Below, piece after piece: positions 1 to 9,307 of a stretch of DNA of 64,000 nucleotides. The stretch comes from Lancefieldella parvula_C (GTDB lineage: Bacteria; Actinomycetota; Coriobacteriia; Coriobacteriales; Atopobiaceae), in assembly GCF_000758945.1 (NCBI RefSeq), contig NZ_JRND01000020.1, forward strand, positions 26,519 to 90,518. The letters run 5' to 3'. The position numbers and the translations under genes are program-made. A model generated the notes under the pieces. It was not told the DNA's origin and searched no databases. It worked only from the letters and a program-made list of their open reading frames with translations. Numbering within the stretch: the first letter of the stretch is position 1; each line of letters opens with the position of its first letter.

Positions 1-495
1 CTCAAACATAACTCCCCAAGGCAGATCAGTTGGCTTTCCCCAAAGCTCACCGTTGATGAAGTTTGCGCAACGTCCAAAGAAAAGACCAAGTGGTGCGCCA
101 ATAACTCCCAGGTCACAGATGGTAGGGATAGAAAGACCTGATGCCTTACAGACAATAGAGCCGCCAATAATAGCTCCTACGAGGCCTCCATGAAAGCTCA
201 TACCGCCTTGGCTTAAAGCAAATGCATCAAGTGGATGAGCCACGTAATAGCCTGCACCGTAGAAAATAACGTAGAACAGACGGGCGCCAACAATAACGCC
301 AAACGAGATGCCTACCATCAAATTAAGCACGTCATCAAGGGTAACGTTAAGTTTCCAGCGCTGAGCAGTTCTGTACATAACTACGCCAGCAAGCACAAAG
401 CCCACCAGATATGCCAGACCATACCACCTGATAGATAGCGGACCTAGTGAAAGCGCTACTGGGTTTAATGAATGATAAAAAGCATCAAGCCACAC
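1..495 (-). CDS. lgt: Prolipoprotein diacylglyceryl transferase, C-terminus off the window
   Basis: Lgt transfers diacylglycerol from phosphatidylglycerol to the lipobox cysteine of prelipoproteins in the cytoplasmic membrane. The reverse strand reads through from the left edge with no stop. It contains the N-terminal segment LGPLSIRWYGLAYLVGF, the family motif SFHGGL and the signature segment GRCANFINGELWG. Several hydrophobic segments alternate with loops, as expected for a polytopic membrane enzyme. The GTG at 493-495 is chosen as start because a stop lies five codons upstream and an AGGA lies just before it. It follows dcd on the same strand after about 21 bases, so the two are probably cotranscribed. 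About the first 165 residues are present; the rest lies outside the window. Confidence 0.93.
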   Translation of the reverse strand, partial: MWLDAFYHSLNPVALSLGPLSIRWYGLAYLVGFVLAGVVMYRTAQRWKLNVTLDDVLNLMVGISFGVIVGARLFYVIFYGAGYYVAHPLDAFALSQGGMSFHGGLVGAIIGGSIVCKASGLSIPTICDLGVIGAPLGLFFGRCANFINGELWGKPTDLPWGVMFE

Positions 496-516
496 AATAC
501 GTCCTACTTACTAAAA

Positions 517-1074
517 CTACTTTGAAAGAACATGCGAAGGAGTTGCACCACGCTGGCCCTGATAATGGCTACCAAGATCTTCGCAGCCATAAGGACGCTC
601 AACAGGAGAACTCATGCGCTCAAAGGAAAGCTGACCAATCCTCATGCCAGGGTGCAAAATGATTGGAAGGTTAGCAACGTTAGAAAGCTCCAGTGTGAGC
701 TCTCCGTCCCAACCTGGATCAACATAACCTGCAGTTGAGTGAATCATAAGGCCTAAGCGACCCAAGGTAGACTTACCTTCAAGTTTGCCGAGGATATCGT
801 CAGGAATAGCAATGCGCTCAAGCGTAGTGCCAAGTGCAAACTGACCAGGATGAAGGACAAAAACCTCTCCCTCAGGAACATCAATTGACTCAGTAAGACC
901 CTCTTGAGCTACAAGTGGATCAATTGAGGTGTGCGTAGAATTGCGGAAGATTCTAAAGTTTGAGCCAAGACATACGTCAACCGATGCAGGCTGCACGTTT
1001 TTCTCGCATAAAGGCTCAATAACGATACGACCAGCAGCAATCTCTGCTTTAATGTCGCGATCAGAAAGAACCAC
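517..1074 (-). CDS. dcd: dCTP deaminase
   Basis: Dcd deaminates dCTP to dUTP in pyrimidine deoxynucleotide supply; some members also hydrolyse dUTP to dUMP. The segment GKSTLGRLGLMIHSTAGYVD followed by PGWDGELTLELSN is the nucleotide-binding core with the catalytic Glu in LELSN. The open frame extends to 1101, but a strong site (AAAGGTGG) sits five bases before the GTG at 1074, giving the normal N-terminus MVLSDRDI and 185 residues, typical of the family. Whether it is mono- or bifunctional (DCD-DUT type) cannot be settled by eye. It lies directly upstream of lgt in transcription order. Confidence 0.95.
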   Translation of the reverse strand: MVLSDRDIKAEIAAGRIVIEPLCEKNVQPASVDVCLGSNFRIFRNSTHTSIDPLVAQEGLTESIDVPEGEVFVLHPGQFALGTTLERIAIPDDILGKLEGKSTLGRLGLMIHSTAGYVDPGWDGELTLELSNVANLPIILHPGMRIGQLSFERMSSPVERPYGCEDLGSHYQGQRGATPSHVLSK

Positions 1075-1140
1075 AACGTCCACCTTTCTTACGTCATACA
1101 AATGAATGGTCAGAAAACCTAGTTATCCGTTTATATAAAA

Positions 1141-1175
1141 TATCACGCCCTACACAATAATGTGCGGGACGTGAT
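1141..1175 (-). terminator. Terminator-like hairpin after the NifU-like gene
   Basis: A 16-bp inverted repeat with two mismatches around a four-base loop. Read on the minus strand it is followed by TTTTATATAA, so it fits the end of the NifU-like transcript. The surrounding 230 bases (1075-1305) hold no other gene that I can see. Confidence 0.6.
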
Positions 1176-1305
1176 ATATAAAATTTGTTAATACGCAGGT
1201 CAGTTATGGTTCTTCATAACTTCTCTGCATAAAAAACATGTTTATGCATATAAAACTATGTGCCAAAACGCACCAAACGTTCACTTTTTGGCGCTGAGCG
1301 GCAAT

Positions 1306-1542
1306 TTACAGCATTGCAGGCTGAACACGCTTAACGCCAGGGACGTGCTCAATCAGGATGCGCTCAATACCCTCAGACATGTCGTATGCAGACATTGGGC
1401 AACCAGCACAAGAGCCAGTCATCTCAAGGGTAACAGTACCGTCATCGCTTACATCGATAAGCTCAACGTCGCCGCCGTCTGTCTGAAGGCTCTGGCGAAT
1501 AACATCAAGGGTTGCATTCAAAAGGTCACGATTAATGGCCAT
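1306..1542 (-). CDS. NifU-like C-terminal domain Fe-S scaffold protein
   Basis: A 78-residue protein made of the NifU C-terminal domain alone. The hallmark is the CxxC pair Cys45 and Cys48 in GSCAGCPMS, which in this family holds or transfers a [4Fe-4S] cluster; the upstream segment DGGDVELIDV is also typical. Members act in maturation of Fe-S proteins in the cytoplasm. It stands alone between the U32 gene and dcd on the same strand. The adjacent U32 protein carries conserved cysteine clusters, so it is a possible client, but that is inference from position only. Confidence 0.9.
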   Translation of the reverse strand: MAINRDLLNATLDVIRQSLQTDGGDVELIDVSDDGTVTLEMTGSCAGCPMSAYDMSEGIERILIEHVPGVKRVQPAML

Positions 1543-1633
1543 GTTTGCTCCTACTCAAATCTACTCAAAGCGCGTCCGCGCTCATAACTTACAACAAGGG
1601 TATCCTACCCAAAATTCCAAACTTATTTCTGCA

Positions 1634-4264
1634 CTATCCAATTGGCGAGAAAAGATGTCCAACTGACGCATCTTTCAGACGTGCAGGCAATGATGCACCC
1701 GACGCTGTTGCCGCAATCGCCACAACTACGCGAGAGGTAGCCTCCTGTGTCTGCTCCGTGCTCAGAAGCGTTGCGTCTACCATAAAGCGCTTCACGCCGG
1801 CAGAAAGCATCTCGGCCACCTCTGGCACACCATCAAAGAGCTTAGGGCTCCAAATCTTAGAGCGACCGTGCCTATCAGTCCTGACCGGCATGTAATCGTT
1901 GTCAATGCCTCTGAGCGTATGTTCCTCAAGACGCAGCTTGCAGGCATCACAATCGTGGATGCACTTGCCCGTAGACATCAAAATACAGTGCTCAGTTGTC
2001 ATAGTGCGGATACGGCCGCTGACCATATAACCCACAGGAATCGAGGCGTTTCTCGCCAGGTGACAAATCTCTTGGAGCGTCAGCTCGGAGTTGAGCCAAA
2101 CGCCTTCTGCACCCATGTCGGCCAGCGCCTGCAGGGCGTAATCGTTGTGGACAGGAATGCACTCGCGCACCTCTGGAGTGGTCCCGCGCTCAACGGCCAG
2201 CGCCAGCTCAGAGATGTTGCCCACAGCAACCGGCTTACCTGGGGTAACGTACGGATCCAGGCGCTTATGGTCAACCTCGCGACATACCTCATCAAGCCAT
2301 GGAGTTACCTTGGCGAGAAGATCCTCTGGCCACGAAGTCTCTGCGAGGGCATCGGCTGTTGCGTACAGACGATCCGCTCCTGCCTTGAGCGCAACGCGTG
2401 CCTGCTCGGGAGTCTCAACCAGAACACATACCTCTGCCTGCGACGCATTTGCCTTTGCAGCAGCCTCATCAAAGGCAAAAAGCTTCTCTTTGTCCTGGGC
2501 TTCTCGCTCCTTTTGGTAGGCAAGACGGGAAAGCGGAGCAATCTTCTGCTCGCGGTCCTGGTACTCCTCCAGAAGTGCCGCTTCCAGCTGCTCACATGCT
2601 GCAGCCCGCACCTTGTGAACGGCACTAAAGCTCATGCCGCACGTATCGTCCATCTGGACGTCAAAGCTCACCGCCTCAAAGGGCGAGGTTCCCATGCGGC
2701 CTACGTGCTCAATGAGCTCGTCAGAGGTTACCGCCTTAGTGCGAGCCTCCTCCACCACAAAGCCCTCAGCAGACGCACGCGCAACGCCGTCTGCAGTAGA
2801 GAGCATCACCGTAAAGGGCTGGCCAATGCGGGCAATAATGGCCACGTCAACAGCACGTTTGCGAGGATATTCCAGTGAAGAAATCTGCTCAGCTGCCACA
2901 CGCGCTGCCTCGGAGCGAATTATGCGTACCGTAGATCCGGTCTGCATAACGCGAGAAGTACGGACGGTAACCGTCTGGCCAGGCTCAACGTCAACAGGGC
3001 AAAGAGCGGTCAGGAACTTGTCAGGCTCATCGAGCGGCCTAATTTCAAGCAAGTCGTTCTTGCCAATGGGAGCGTGAGCAATAAGGTCAACATCCGCCTG
3101 TTTGTAACGGCGCAGCTTAACACGACCGCCATTGAGGCCACTCTTGCGCTCAAGAGCGTCCTCAAGTGGGCGCCCTCCGGTAACCTCACCAACAATCTCT
3201 CCGCGGTTGTTGGAGCGCTCATAGCTCATCATCTCGTTGCCAGCGGTGCCATGCAGGTACGCGTTAGTCAGACCGCGGTTAAACGAGCGCTTGAGCAAGC
3301 GGTGGCGGCGGGCCACATCGGCTTGGTTGTCCACGCCCTTCTCGGCAGCGTCAATTGCCTGACGATACGAAGACACCACCGAGTACACGTACTCAGGCGC
3401 CTTCATGCGGCCTTCAATCTTAAGCGAGCCAACGCCCGCCTCAATCATATCAGGTACGTCATCAATGGTGCAGTAATCCTTAGGGCAGAGCAGCCTGTCA
3501 ATGCCACCCATCGAGACAACTTCATGCTTAGAGTTAAGCAGCTCATACGGCAGGCGGCACGGCTGAGCACAGGCTCCACGGTTAGCAGAGCGATCTCCTC
3601 GCATAGACGACATGTGACAGATACCCGAATAGCAGAAACACAGGGCTCCGTGACCAAAACATTCCAGCTCAACGCCAAGCTTGGAAATAGTAGAAATCTC
3701 TTCTTTAGTTAGCTCTCTAGACAGGGTTACGCGACCCACGCCAAGCTTTTTGCAGGCAGCAACACCGCGCGTATCGTGGATGTTTGCCTGCGTTGATACG
3801 TGACATTCAATCTCTGGCCAGGTTTGTCTAACCTGAGCCATAAGACCCCAGTCCTGGATAATAAAAGCATCTGCGCCAAGGGTCCACGCGCGGCGAATCA
3901 GGCGCAGGACACGCTGCATTTCGTCCCACTTAACAACAACGTTAACGGTGACGTACACGCGAGCGCCAGCTAGATGAGCCTGTCTGCACGCACGCGCAAA
4001 CGACTCGTCGTCAAAGTTGTCCGCACCGCGGCGGGCGTTGAAGTTGTTGCCCAAGCCGCAGTAAATAGCATCTGCACCACCAGCAAGAGCTGCGGTAAAT
4101 GGAGCAGGACCTCCCGCTGGGGCGAGAAGTTCCATCTGGGTTGCACGAGGGAGCGGCGAAGACGAAAGCTCTTTATCAGAAGCTTCCTCTGTCCACTCTG
4201 GCTCGTTCATGCGATTAAGCTCGTGAGCTGTAGATTCTCGCTCACGACGATTACGTTCGTTCAT
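1634..4264 (-). CDS. U32 family protein with DUF3656-like middle, RlhA/TrhP-type
   Basis: A large (876 residue) member of the family named peptidase U32, several of whose studied members are RNA hydroxylation enzymes. The N-terminal TIM-barrel begins at about residue 44 (MELLAPAGG). The family signature is at about 205-245 (ECFGHGALCFCYSG then ICHMSSMRGDRSANRG and CAQPC), with the four cysteines thought to bind an Fe-S cluster. A middle segment resembles DUF3656, and the C-terminal third repeats a U32-like half with a second cysteine group (CILMSTGKCIHDCDACK). This long architecture is known in Gram-positive bacteria. A role in 23S rRNA or tRNA hydroxylation is inferred from RlhA and TrhP. 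The start is uncertain: ATG at 4264 has a weak site, and later in-frame ATGs exist. rfbC lies 26 bases upstream. Confidence 0.85.
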   Translation of the reverse strand: MNERNRRERESTAHELNRMNEPEWTEEASDKELSSSPLPRATQMELLAPAGGPAPFTAALAGGADAIYCGLGNNFNARRGADNFDDESFARACRQAHLAGARVYVTVNVVVKWDEMQRVLRLIRRAWTLGADAFIIQDWGLMAQVRQTWPEIECHVSTQANIHDTRGVAACKKLGVGRVTLSRELTKEEISTISKLGVELECFGHGALCFCYSGICHMSSMRGDRSANRGACAQPCRLPYELLNSKHEVVSMGGIDRLLCPKDYCTIDDVPDMIEAGVGSLKIEGRMKAPEYVYSVVSSYRQAIDAAEKGVDNQADVARRHRLLKRSFNRGLTNAYLHGTAGNEMMSYERSNNRGEIVGEVTGGRPLEDALERKSGLNGGRVKLRRYKQADVDLIAHAPIGKNDLLEIRPLDEPDKFLTALCPVDVEPGQTVTVRTSRVMQTGSTVRIIRSEAARVAAEQISSLEYPRKRAVDVAIIARIGQPFTVMLSTADGVARASAEGFVVEEARTKAVTSDELIEHVGRMGTSPFEAVSFDVQMDDTCGMSFSAVHKVRAAACEQLEAALLEEYQDREQKIAPLSRLAYQKEREAQDKEKLFAFDEAAAKANASQAEVCVLVETPEQARVALKAGADRLYATADALAETSWPEDLLAKVTPWLDEVCREVDHKRLDPYVTPGKPVAVGNISELALAVERGTTPEVRECIPVHNDYALQALADMGAEGVWLNSELTLQEICHLARNASIPVGYMVSGRIRTMTTEHCILMSTGKCIHDCDACKLRLEEHTLRGIDNDYMPVRTDRHGRSKIWSPKLFDGVPEVAEMLSAGVKRFMVDATLLSTEQTQEATSRVVVAIAATASGASLPARLKDASVGHLFSPIG

Positions 4265-4290
4265 ACTACCTAACTTGCCTTCAGCGCTTG

Positions 4291-4896
4291 TTACTTCTTA
4301 AGTGAAGAAAGTGCTGGATGAATCTTGTCTTTATCGGAAAGAATAACCTTTGCAGGATCTAAGGTTTTCTCGCCAAGAAACGCTGGCCACTCAACGCCAA
4401 GCTCTGGATCATTCCACATAATGCCGCCCTCATCACCTGGGTGATAGATGTCGTCACACTTGTAGCAGAACTCCGCTGTCTCGGAGAGTACCAAGAAACC
4501 GTGGGCAAAACCGCGAGGGACAAAGAACTGTCTGCGGTTCTCCGCGGACAAAACAACGCCTTCCCACTGACCCCAGGTTGGACTTCCCTCTCGCAGGTCA
4601 ACCGCAACATCAAAGACAGTGCCGGAGATTACGCGCACAAGCTTTGCCTGCGGATGCTCAATCTGGAAGTGAAGGCCGCGAAGTACGCCCTGAACGGAAT
4701 AAGACTGATTGTCCTGCACAAATGAAGCCTCAATGCCGCCGGCAACAAAGTTTTCTTCACGGTAGGTCTCCATAAAGCCACCACGAGCATCACCGTACAG
4801 CTTTACGTCCACAACCTTTACACCTTCAATCGAGGTGTCATAAAACGTAAAATTGCCCGATTGAGTAGGGTTTTTAAGCTCTTTTGGAAACTCCAT
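4291..4896 (-). CDS. rfbC: dTDP-4-dehydrorhamnose 3,5-epimerase
   Basis: Third step of dTDP-L-rhamnose synthesis, epimerising C3 and C5 of the 4-keto sugar. The cupin motifs are clear: RGLHFQ with the catalytic His, then FFVPRGFAHGFLVLS. The open frame begins at a GTG (4905), but AAAGG is correctly placed only for the ATG at 4896, which gives a 201-residue protein starting MEFPKELKNP. Unusually for an rfb set, the gene lies about 10 kb from rfbA, rfbD and rfbB, with other surface-glycan genes between, and immediately before the U32 gene. A divergent promoter region of about 115 bases separates it from the GT2 gene. Confidence 0.95.
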   Translation of the reverse strand: MEFPKELKNPTQSGNFTFYDTSIEGVKVVDVKLYGDARGGFMETYREENFVAGGIEASFVQDNQSYSVQGVLRGLHFQIEHPQAKLVRVISGTVFDVAVDLREGSPTWGQWEGVVLSAENRRQFFVPRGFAHGFLVLSETAEFCYKCDDIYHPGDEGGIMWNDPELGVEWPAFLGEKTLDPAKVILSDKDKIHPALSSLKK

Positions 4897-5012
4897 AGCG
4901 TTCACCTTTCAATTTCTTTAGGTAATCTACTATATACGAGTCAAGATTAATACATCTTTTGAGCTATGATATTCATGCAGTTAACGTGTAATTTGCAATT
5001 CAAAGGATGCTT

Positions 5013-5693
5013 GTGAGAATTCTTGCAGTCGTTCCCGCTTACAACGAAGAAGCCTGCATTGCTTCAACTATTACAGAGTTGTGTCAGGTAGCTCCTCAAG
5101 TTGATTACATCGTAATCAACGACGGCTCCGCTGACCGCACACTGGATATCTGTAAAGAGCGTGGATTTAACTACCTCAATTTACCTGTTAACGGAGGCCT
5201 TTCTGCAGGCTTTAGGGCTGGTATGCGCTACGCCAAAGAACATGGTTATGACGCTGTGGTGCAGTTTGACTCCGATGGTCAGCATAGACCTGAGTACATC
5301 GCTCCTATGGCCCAGGCAATGGTAAACGAGGGAGCAAACATTGTTATTGCTTCTCGTTTTGTTACCAAGGCTCGCGGAAACTCTCCTCGAGAGATTGGCT
5401 CCAAGCTGATTTCTTGGCTTATCAAGACAAGCACTGGTCAAACCATTACTGACCCTACCTCAGGCATGCGTATGTACGATCGTGGTCTTATTGAAACGTA
5501 TGCGCGCTCGTTTGACTTCTCCCCCGAGCCAGACACTATCTCGCTACTGATGCGTCGAGGAGCTAAGGTTGTCGAGATTGAAACTGAGATGCGTGAGCGT
5601 CAAGGTGGCGAGTCCTATCTGAGCTTCTATAACTCAATAATGTATATGGCTCGCACGTGCCTCTCGCTTTTGCTCTTCCAGTGGTTTAGATAA
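5013..5693 (+). CDS. GT2 family glycosyltransferase (dolichol-phosphate mannosyltransferase-like)
   Basis: A GT-A fold glycosyltransferase of family 2. It shows VVPAYNEE at the N-terminus, NDGSADRT in the nucleotide-binding part and QFDSDGQH as the metal-binding DxD motif, followed by ASRFV. There is little membrane-spanning sequence, so it is probably a peripheral enzyme loading a sugar on a lipid carrier or growing chain. AAAGG abuts the ATG at 5007, so the GTG at 5013, with normal spacing, is the more likely start (226 residues). The DUF2304 gene follows after 9 bases; this pairing is common in polysaccharide loci. Confidence 0.88.
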   Translation: MRILAVVPAYNEEACIASTITELCQVAPQVDYIVINDGSADRTLDICKERGFNYLNLPVNGGLSAGFRAGMRYAKEHGYDAVVQFDSDGQHRPEYIAPMAQAMVNEGANIVIASRFVTKARGNSPREIGSKLISWLIKTSTGQTITDPTSGMRMYDRGLIETYARSFDFSPEPDTISLLMRRGAKVVEIETEMRERQGGESYLSFYNSIMYMARTCLSLLLFQWFR

Positions 5694-5702
5694 GGTGACA
5701 CC

Positions 5703-6089
5703 ATGACTTTAGTTCTCAGAATTCTGCTGCTTATTGGCGCCCTATTTGCCATGGGCATTGTCATCAATAGCGTCCGCAAATCAAAGATTCGCATCTCCGA
5801 CTCTGTCTATTGGGTTGTTTCTGCAGGAATCCTTGTTTTGTTTGCGCTTATCCCCCAGCTTGCGTATTTCTTTGCTGGGCTTTTTGGCTTTATGAGTCCC
5901 GCAAACTTTGTCATGCTACTTGTTATTGTGCTGATGCTTATCAGGATTTTCCATCAGTCCTGTGCAATTTCTAAGCTTACTTTTAAGGTTGAACAGCTTT
6001 CAAGCGAACTTGCCCTACGCGACAAAGACGCACGTGACGAGAAAAACCTTGATTTTGTAACTGATCTTAACCAGCGTACGCGCGTGTAA
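5703..6089 (+). CDS. DUF2304 family small membrane protein
   Basis: A 128-residue protein with three hydrophobic segments (roughly residues 4-22, 36-56 and 66-84) and a charged C-terminal tail that could form a short coiled coil (KVEQLSSELALRDKDARDEK). The pattern and length match DUF2304 proteins, regularly encoded next to GT2 glycosyltransferases, as here. The biochemical role is unknown; a membrane anchor or partner for the preceding glycosyltransferase is a reasonable inference. It converges with the flippase gene and shares a terminator with it. Confidence 0.8.
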   Translation: MTLVLRILLLIGALFAMGIVINSVRKSKIRISDSVYWVVSAGILVLFALIPQLAYFFAGLFGFMSPANFVMLLVIVLMLIRIFHQSCAISKLTFKVEQLSSELALRDKDARDEKNLDFVTDLNQRTRV

Positions 6090-6136
6090 ACGACGCGTCA
6101 GCTCTCTGACGGCACGCTCACGCAGGCAAGACATTA

Positions 6137-6170
6137 AAAAGTCCGCTTACGCAGCGGACTTTTTCTTTTG
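6137..6170. terminator. Bidirectional terminator between convergent genes
   Basis: GTCCGC and GCGGAC pair around a short loop, flanked by an A run on the left and TTTTTCTTTT on the right. It can end the GT2-DUF2304 transcript on plus and the flippase transcript on minus; the flippase stop codon lies inside it. Confidence 0.85.
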
Positions 6171-7397
6171 ATCTTTAAATCCCAAGAAACAGAAGACGCC
6201 AAATACAAGGGCAAGTATTGCAAGCGAGGCATCATACAGCACACACGCTCCCATGATGCCAAAGTTGCCCACAAACCATCCTCCGGTAAGCGCAGCAAAG
6301 CCTGCACCTGCGGCGTAGCTTACAAACACAGCAACCTGCTTGCGCATAGTTACTGCGGCATAGTACAAAATGACTGCAAGCGCATTAATCAAGCCACCAA
6401 AGAGTAACAGCAAAAGCTCTAGCTTATATGGCTCAAAATTAAGACCATACAAAAGTCCAAGGACCGGAGCTCCCAATGGCCAAGCCAAAGCCATCGAAAC
6501 AACAGTAGCCAAAGCAACTACCGCAAATCCTTTAAGAATCAGACCTACAAACTGCTTGTCCTGCTGATTATTCCAATATTCGGCCATCTGAGTGAGCAGT
6601 GGCTTAAAGACAAAGTTACTTAGAAGATTGATAACCATGGCAGGCATGGCTAATGAAGCAAAGTAAGTCAAAAGAGTCTGGTCAGATAAAGCTCCCAAGG
6701 CATATCGAGGCGCATTCACAACGTAAGTAAACAGAAAAGCACCGATGAACATTGGAAGCATGGCGCGGAGAAGACTAAAAATTTGCTGAAAGTTAAACAG
6801 AGGACGTAAAGATGACATCTTTTTTGCTGGAGGTATAGTCAGAGCTATCATTGCAATCATTGAACAAATAAAAGAAAATGCAGCACTTATTAGAAGATTT
6901 TTTGTTATAAACACTCCAATAGAAAAACTTATGACTGTTGTAAGTATTCGGAAGAAAAATGCTCTTCCAGCAATATCCAAACGACCTCGTTGCTGAAACA
7001 TGCCATGAAATACATCCTCAACGACGTCAAAAATGCGAAGGGAAGCAATAAGGGTATAAAGGGCTCCTTCATAACTGATACCCTGCGATTGCAATGCAAA
7101 TAGAAATATTCCTACAATCATCAATGTTGTAGTTATAATTCGAGTCGCTAAATACACCCCAAATGGATAAACCTCTTTTGTATCAGTAACTTGATATAAA
7201 CGTACCTCAAATTGCCCAACAACTATAAATTGTTGTGCCACGGCATATGCAAGAGAGAAAACTCCTCCAGCAACTGCGCCGGCTGTGCGAGTAACAACCG
7301 CAAGCATCAATACTGAAGAAGCAGCATTCATCAAGGAACTTAATGTATTCCAAATATAGTTTTTTTTCAGTTGCTTAGCAGAAGTATCGATTGTCAT
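6147..7397 (-). CDS. Wzx-like polysaccharide flippase
   Basis: A 416-residue polytopic membrane protein with about twelve hydrophobic segments, no soluble domain and a basic C-terminus. The start (KNYIWNTLSSLMNAASSVLM) and overall pattern match the MATE/MOP-superfamily polysaccharide exporters that flip lipid-linked oligosaccharide units outward. It lies two bases downstream of the licD-like gene, so the two are surely cotranscribed. The likely cargo is the glycan built by the neighbouring rhamnose and GT2 genes. Exact substrate cannot be read from sequence. Confidence 0.85.
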   Translation of the reverse strand: MTIDTSAKQLKKNYIWNTLSSLMNAASSVLMLAVVTRTAGAVAGGVFSLAYAVAQQFIVVGQFEVRLYQVTDTKEVYPFGVYLATRIITTTLMIVGIFLFALQSQGISYEGALYTLIASLRIFDVVEDVFHGMFQQRGRLDIAGRAFFFRILTTVISFSIGVFITKNLLISAAFSFICSMIAMIALTIPPAKKMSSLRPLFNFQQIFSLLRAMLPMFIGAFLFTYVVNAPRYALGALSDQTLLTYFASLAMPAMVINLLSNFVFKPLLTQMAEYWNNQQDKQFVGLILKGFAVVALATVVSMALAWPLGAPVLGLLYGLNFEPYKLELLLLLFGGLINALAVILYYAAVTMRKQVAVFVSYAAGAGFAALTGGWFVGNFGIMGACVLYDASLAILALVFGVFCFLGFKDQKKKSAA

Positions 7398-7399
7398 AG

Positions 7400-8323
7400 T
7401 TAGCTTTTCTGACCAAAGTCTTCAAATGCCTGGCGACTTCCTTTGGTAACGTCTACCTCTTTCCACTTACCAAAATCAAGCGCTCCAGGATGATGATTTT
7501 TACGATCCTTCTCTGGAGGAAGCTGCATGTAATCCCCGTATCCCCTAGTTAAAAGCTTGTCATATTCCTTTGGAAGCGTAGTGGTGATGTCTTCAAAAGG
7601 AACGCGAACCATTGGGAAAACATCCTCTTTGTCCATTGACCAGTTCTCTGGATCAGGTTCGACAAAACTTGCGTAATGATTTGTCTTCTCATTTTCTGCC
7701 GTACGAGCAGCATGCTCCCACTTATTTAGGATGTATTTTGATGGAACATGTAAAAAACGAAGTAGTCCGTGAATTACAAAACAACCTGCTAAGGCCAAAT
7801 AACGACCGACCCCAGAAAGTGGAATTCTTGGTCTTGGAGTAGCCAATAAGAAATTCAAACGTCCCCAAAACCATGTTCGACGCTTTACTGAGGCAAGGAC
7901 TTTTTGATTAGTCGGAATTTTATCAAAAGGAAAAATATCTATCGCTATAGCAAGTTTAAATGGACAGGTCATAAATTCATCAGGCACTCGAATAGTATCT
8001 TTTAATGATAGGTGTGTTATTACTGCGGGAAAATAATCGTTATTGCGACCATTGTGAATACAAAAATCAGGACGCAGAAGCGCAGGAGCTTTCTCCAAAA
8101 AAATTTCATAGTCTTCACGAAACATCGAAACATCAACATCATCATCCCATGGAATAAATCCATGATGTCTCACTGCGCCAATAGCTGTCCCACCATAAGC
8201 TTGATAAGAGATATTTAATTCCTTACAAACTCTATTTAACTCTTCTATTAAAATCGTTGAAAGAATTTGGACTCGCCTAAGATCATCTGGATTCTCATAA
8301 GAAACATATTTTTCTGAACCCAT
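7400..8323 (-). CDS. licD: LicD family phosphotransferase
   Basis: LicD proteins transfer phosphocholine (or related phosphodiesters) from the CDP-activated form to cell-surface glycans. The diagnostic motif is GTAIGAVRHHGFIPWDDDVD near residues 45-65, a nucleotidyltransferase-fold active site with the Asp cluster. The frame is open to 8371, but GGGAGG lies six bases before the ATG at 8323, giving MGSEKYVSYENPDDL and 307 residues. The intergenic space to the divergent GT2 gene is then 73 bases and holds a TATAAT at 8357-8362. CDP-choline could come from the LicC-LicA fusion and LicB-like permease 3-6 kb away, so the full lic pathway is plausibly local. Confidence 0.85.
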   Translation of the reverse strand: MGSEKYVSYENPDDLRRVQILSTILIEELNRVCKELNISYQAYGGTAIGAVRHHGFIPWDDDVDVSMFREDYEIFLEKAPALLRPDFCIHNGRNNDYFPAVITHLSLKDTIRVPDEFMTCPFKLAIAIDIFPFDKIPTNQKVLASVKRRTWFWGRLNFLLATPRPRIPLSGVGRYLALAGCFVIHGLLRFLHVPSKYILNKWEHAARTAENEKTNHYASFVEPDPENWSMDKEDVFPMVRVPFEDITTTLPKEYDKLLTRGYGDYMQLPPEKDRKNHHPGALDFGKWKEVDVTKGSRQAFEDFGQKS

Positions 8324-8396
8324 TGCAGCCTCCCACATGTTGTCCGGTAACACTCCTATAATACTAGACATCGGAGCTAATCGATTGGATGTAGCA

Positions 8397-9188
8397 ATGT
8401 ATACACCTCAGGATCACACGTTTGCTGTCTGCGCTTATGGTGAGAGCCCCTATCTAGAAGAGTGCATTCTCTCGCTCAAAGGGCAGACTCTTTCTACGAA
8501 TATTCTTTTGGCTACTTCAACACCAAATGAACTGATTCAATCTCTTTGCGAGAAATACAACATTCCCATGCATGTTAATCCCGGTCCGGAAGGCATTGCT
8601 GGCGACTGGAACTTTGCCGTAAGCGTTTGTACAACTCCATTGGTAACCATTGCTCACCAAGATGATCTCTACAAACCAAATTTCGCAGAGTACATGCTTG
8701 AACGCGTGAACAGCTCTTCTCGCCCACTGATTTACTTCACCAATTACGGTGAGTTGCGTGACGGTGAAGAAGTTCTTGAAAATCGTTTGCTTAAGGTAAA
8801 GCGTCGTCTCTTGTACTCGCTCTCAAAGCCAGAAAATGCAGGTAAAGCATGGGCTAAACGTCGTGCGCTTGAGTTGGGCTGTGCTATTTGCTGTCCAAGC
8901 ACCACGCTGGTCCTCCCCAACCTTGAGACTCCCGTTTTCAAGGCTGGATTTGGTTCTAACCTGGATTGGGAAGCATGGGAAGCAATCAGTAAGCGTGAGG
9001 GTGATTTCTTGTACGACACCCGTGTACTCATGCTTCACCGCATTCATGAAGACTCTGAGACCAGCCACCTTATTCACGATAATCGTCGTGAACAGGAAGA
9101 CCTGGAGATGCTTAAGAAGTTCTGGCCAACTCCTGTGGCCAAGCTCATTAACATGGCTTATAAAAGCGGACAAAAAAGTAACGGCTAG
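8397..9188 (+). CDS. GT2 family glycosyltransferase
   Basis: A family 2 glycosyltransferase domain: FAVCAYGESPYLEECILSL at the N-terminus and the metal-binding acidic motif IAHQDDLYKP at about residue 75. The C-terminal half carries a predicted acceptor region (SNLDWEAWE). No membrane segment is evident. The frame is open from 8337, but the ATG at 8397 with a short GGA site before it gives the family-like N-terminus. It probably adds a sugar to the surface glycan made in this locus. The membrane sulfatase-like gene follows on the same strand after a 119-base A+T-rich gap. Confidence 0.85.
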   Translation: MYTPQDHTFAVCAYGESPYLEECILSLKGQTLSTNILLATSTPNELIQSLCEKYNIPMHVNPGPEGIAGDWNFAVSVCTTPLVTIAHQDDLYKPNFAEYMLERVNSSSRPLIYFTNYGELRDGEEVLENRLLKVKRRLLYSLSKPENAGKAWAKRRALELGCAICCPSTTLVLPNLETPVFKAGFGSNLDWEAWEAISKREGDFLYDTRVLMLHRIHEDSETSHLIHDNRREQEDLEMLKKFWPTPVAKLINMAYKSGQKSNG

Positions 9189-9307
9189 TGATGATAAAAT
9201 ATGGCAACAACTTGTACGCAATATCGCAATCTTGTTACGAGCTTTTATTTTTGAAAAAATAAGCTTGGTTAAAATTTATTCCACTTAAACAAGGGACTTC
9301 TTCGACT

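Noticed and set aside
1868..2878. 336-codon plus-strand open frame opposite the U32 gene
   Set aside because: Antisense shadow within a conserved U32 coding region.
9240..9266. A+T-rich inverted repeat as terminator of the GT2 gene
   Set aside because: Stem made almost only of A-T pairs with an unpaired base; not convincing.
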